Positions 5,772-6,597 of a stretch of DNA of 6,597 bases are shown piece by piece; position 1 is the stretch's first letter; each line of letters begins with the position of its first letter. The stretch covers positions 1-6,597 of the forward strand of contig JBKEBM010000034.1 in assembly GCA_047973165.1 (NCBI GenBank), read 5' to 3'. The position numbers were made by a program, and so were the translations under genes. The notes below the pieces were generated by a model. The model was not told where the DNA came from, did not search any database, and saw only the letters and a program-made list of their open reading frames with translations. The stretch comes from JBKEAD01 sp047973165. GTDB taxonomy: Bacteria; Verrucomicrobiota; Verrucomicrobiia; Chthoniobacterales; JBKEAD01.

Positions 5772-6089
5772 TCACGGCGCGTCAGCGATCGTCTCCCGAA
5801 GCAGAAAATCTGACGGGGAAATAAGACTGCTCGTCGGGCTTCCTCCATTGATCCGTATCTGCATCTGCTCTGCCGCAACCCGGGCCATTTTTTCCAGAGA
5901 ATTTTCCACGCAGGCAATCGGACTGGAGGGAAGCCGCCGCGTGCCAACAAGGGAAATTTCTTTGGGAATCGAAATGTTCATACCGCCCAGAACCCGAAAG
6001 ACTTCGAGTGCCACCAGCTCGTCCCAGCAATAAAAAAACCGTGGGATGCGACCCAGCGCAAAGACCTCCTCCACTCCGCTTTTAAAATT
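5772..6089 (-). pseudogene. C-terminal remnant of a LacI-type (periplasmic-binding-fold) transcriptional regulator
   Basis: About 105 residues remain. They read GRIPRFFYCWDELVALEVFR, then SIPKEISLVGTRRLPSSPIA, and finish SDFLLRETIADAP before TGA. This matches the end of LacI/GalR-type effector domains: 'P.aifc.nD..A.gvl.al...g..vP.disvvG', then 'A...m...i..g....p.......LlvReS'. The helix-turn-helix and the first subdomain are missing. The frame is closed by TAA at 6092-6090, and I find no continuation in other minus-strand frames up to about 6250. The only start is a GTG at 6074, already inside the domain. Full-length members have about 330-350 residues, so this is a 5'-truncated remnant. GntR- or AraC-fused relatives with the same domain are equally possible parents. 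Family confidence is moderate to good; expression is doubtful. Confidence 0.75.
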
Positions 6090-6099
6090 TTACGTAAAA
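6088..6099. promoter_or_regulatory. 12-bp palindrome TTTTACGTAAAA at the remnant's broken end
   Basis: TTTTACGTAAAA is a perfect palindrome with a central CG, the symmetry typical of LacI-family operators. It lies exactly where the regulator remnant loses its reading frame, so it may be an old operator, part of a deletion or insertion junction, or chance in AT-rich DNA. Confidence 0.25.
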
Positions 6100-6192
6100 A
6101 TCCCCTGTAATCTACCTAAGACCCTTTTTTGTCGCGATATATTTCATGGTGGTCTGGTGTCACTGGCGAATTAGCGTCTCACAGAATGGCAC

Positions 6193-6246
6193 GAAACGTT
6201 GCGGACTCCGGGCGGGGTGGCGGGTTGTCACTCCGCCCTCAACTTC
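6193..6246 (+). other. Stable RNA hairpin upstream of a small ORF
   Basis: Bases 6210-6221 pair with 6227-6238 in a continuous 12-bp stem (GGGCGG with CCGCCC at the base, two G-U pairs higher up) closed by a GGGTT pentaloop. An outer GTTG/CAAC pairing (6198-6201 with 6240-6243) and GAA/TTC (6193-6195 with 6244-6246) could extend it with an asymmetric bulge of eight bases. It ends 6 nt before the ATG of the small ORF at 6253 and has no T-run on the plus strand, so it is not a terminator. The G-U pairs favour the plus-strand RNA. It could be a 5'-UTR structure or the scar of a mobile cassette. Confidence 0.5.
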
Positions 6247-6252
6247 ACGACC

Positions 6253-6441
6253 ATGAAAATAAAAGTCGAAAAATACAATCGACGTAACTGGGTAACCTAC
6301 GATTCGGAAAATAATTTGATCGCTGTAACCGTGTATAAAAAAGGCACGCTGTGAGTTGCTGAACTGCTGGGGTCGTATTTTTCTCAGCAGTTACTTGAGA
6401 GTAGAAAATCAACTCAGGATCGGAGTATTAAAAAACATTGA
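6253..6441 (+). pseudogene. Small conserved-looking ORF interrupted by an in-frame TGA
   Basis: ATG at 6253 opens MKIKVEKYNRRNWVTYDSEN, then NLIAVTVYKKGTL, stopping at TGA (6352-6354) after 33 residues. The same frame then continues as sensible protein (VAELLGSYFSQQLLESRKST, then QDRSIKKH) to TGA at 6439-6441, a total of 62 codons. From memory, PVC genomes carry many 55-70-residue proteins of the type 'basic start, NW.V.D...L..VTVYKKGA..V...L', in which the segment after KKG is a helix. By that comparison the TGA cuts the protein at the KKG-helix junction. TGA is a normal stop for several genes here, so recoding is unlikely; a pseudogene, or a shortened 33-residue product, is more likely. No Shine-Dalgarno is seen, and a strong hairpin lies directly upstream. 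The function is unknown. Confidence 0.5.
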
Positions 6442-6488
6442 TTTATACCCTTAAATTTTTTGGAGAAAGAGACATCGAGGAAGTGCTG

Positions 6489-6597
6489 ATGCTCTCTGCG
6501 TCTGTGAAATTGAGCCGAGATGGAGAATCATATTTTTTGTCGGCTGCAAGTTATTTTCAGCACACATTCTTGGCACACCCACCCGTGGAGTGGTGCA
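6489..6597 (+). CDS. Start of an unrecognised ORF leaving the right edge
   Basis: ATG at 6489 is preceded by GAGGAAG (6477-6483), a good Shine-Dalgarno at proper spacing. The frame stays open for 36 codons to the window end (MLSASVKLSRDGESYFLSAA, then SYFQHTFLAHPPVEWC). An alternative in-frame TTG at 6438 would begin MIYTLKFFGERDIEEVL and overlap the end of the interrupted small ORF. The frame is closed by TAA at 6429. I do not recognise a family. No signal peptide or membrane helix is evident in what is visible. With only 36 to 53 codons in view, this is a tentative gene. Confidence 0.4.
   Translation, partial: MLSASVKLSRDGESYFLSAASYFQHTFLAHPPVEWC

Noticed and set aside
6115..6147. Minus-strand mini-ORF MKYIATKKGLR upstream of the LacI remnant
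   Set aside because: Only 11 codons, no ribosome binding site, and not a LacI-type N-terminus.
6130..6252. Integron attC recombination site
   Set aside because: The hairpin and nearby small ORF are reminiscent of cassettes, but the ends read GTT...AAC instead of AAC...GTT and do not fit RYYYAAC or GTTRRRY; no integrase is present.
6352..6354. TGA read as selenocysteine or a reassigned codon
   Set aside because: No convincing SECIS-like hairpin directly after the TGA, no redox context, and TGA ends the permease, regulator, aminotransferase and flavoprotein genes in this window.

Overview
The window looks like a chromosomal segment of a Gram-negative bacterium, most likely from the Verrucomicrobiota or a close PVC relative. 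The clues are a secreted outer-membrane beta-barrel protein, a stand-alone short prepilin with an F-S-F-I-E-L-L-V leader, a small Lys/Ala-rich histone H1-like protein, few Shine-Dalgarno sequences, and a two-helix membrane protein resembling large verrucomicrobial membrane proteins. This placement is inference from gene style; there is no rRNA or marker gene.

Left part (1-1904): a minus-strand gene runs off the left edge (1-353) and encodes the N-terminus of a two-helix membrane protein. Divergent to it is a strongly codon-biased outer-membrane beta-barrel gene (521-1054), closed by a good intrinsic terminator (1080-1120). Next comes a TauE/SafE-family permease (about 1149-1904) whose best-placed start is the rare codon ATA. 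Its stop overlaps the start of a prepilin-like gene (1901-2527) in an ATGA junction.

Middle (2539-5371): a compact minus-strand operon, transcribed right to left. It encodes an Lrp/AsnC-type regulator (5371-4892), a class I/II PLP aminotransferase (4895-3726, ATGA overlap) and a BaiN/HI0933-type flavoprotein (3720-2539, 5-nt gap). The regulator and aminotransferase match the pairing seen in Bacillus subtilis yugG-yugH (alaR-alaT), so the operon probably serves alanine/transamination metabolism under local amino-acid-responsive control. The flavoprotein converges tail to tail with the prepilin gene.

Right part (5372-6597): a divergent gene for the H1-like protein (5453-5767) has a near-consensus sigma-70 promoter placed so that transcription should start at the A of the ATG, predicting a leaderless mRNA. 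A 15-bp Lrp-like dyad lies between it and the regulator gene. Beyond it are a decayed LacI-type effector-domain remnant (6089-5772, minus), a structured hairpin (6210-6238), a small gene interrupted by an in-frame TGA (6253-6441), and the start of an unrecognised ORF leaving the right edge (6489-6597). This end looks like an accessory or degrading segment.

I see no rRNA, tRNA, CRISPR array, transposase or complete mobile element. No convincing new defence or mobile system is present. The most useful leads are the hidden left-edge gene, the predicted leaderless H1-like transcript with its Lrp-like site, the ATA start, and the TGA-interrupted small ORF.
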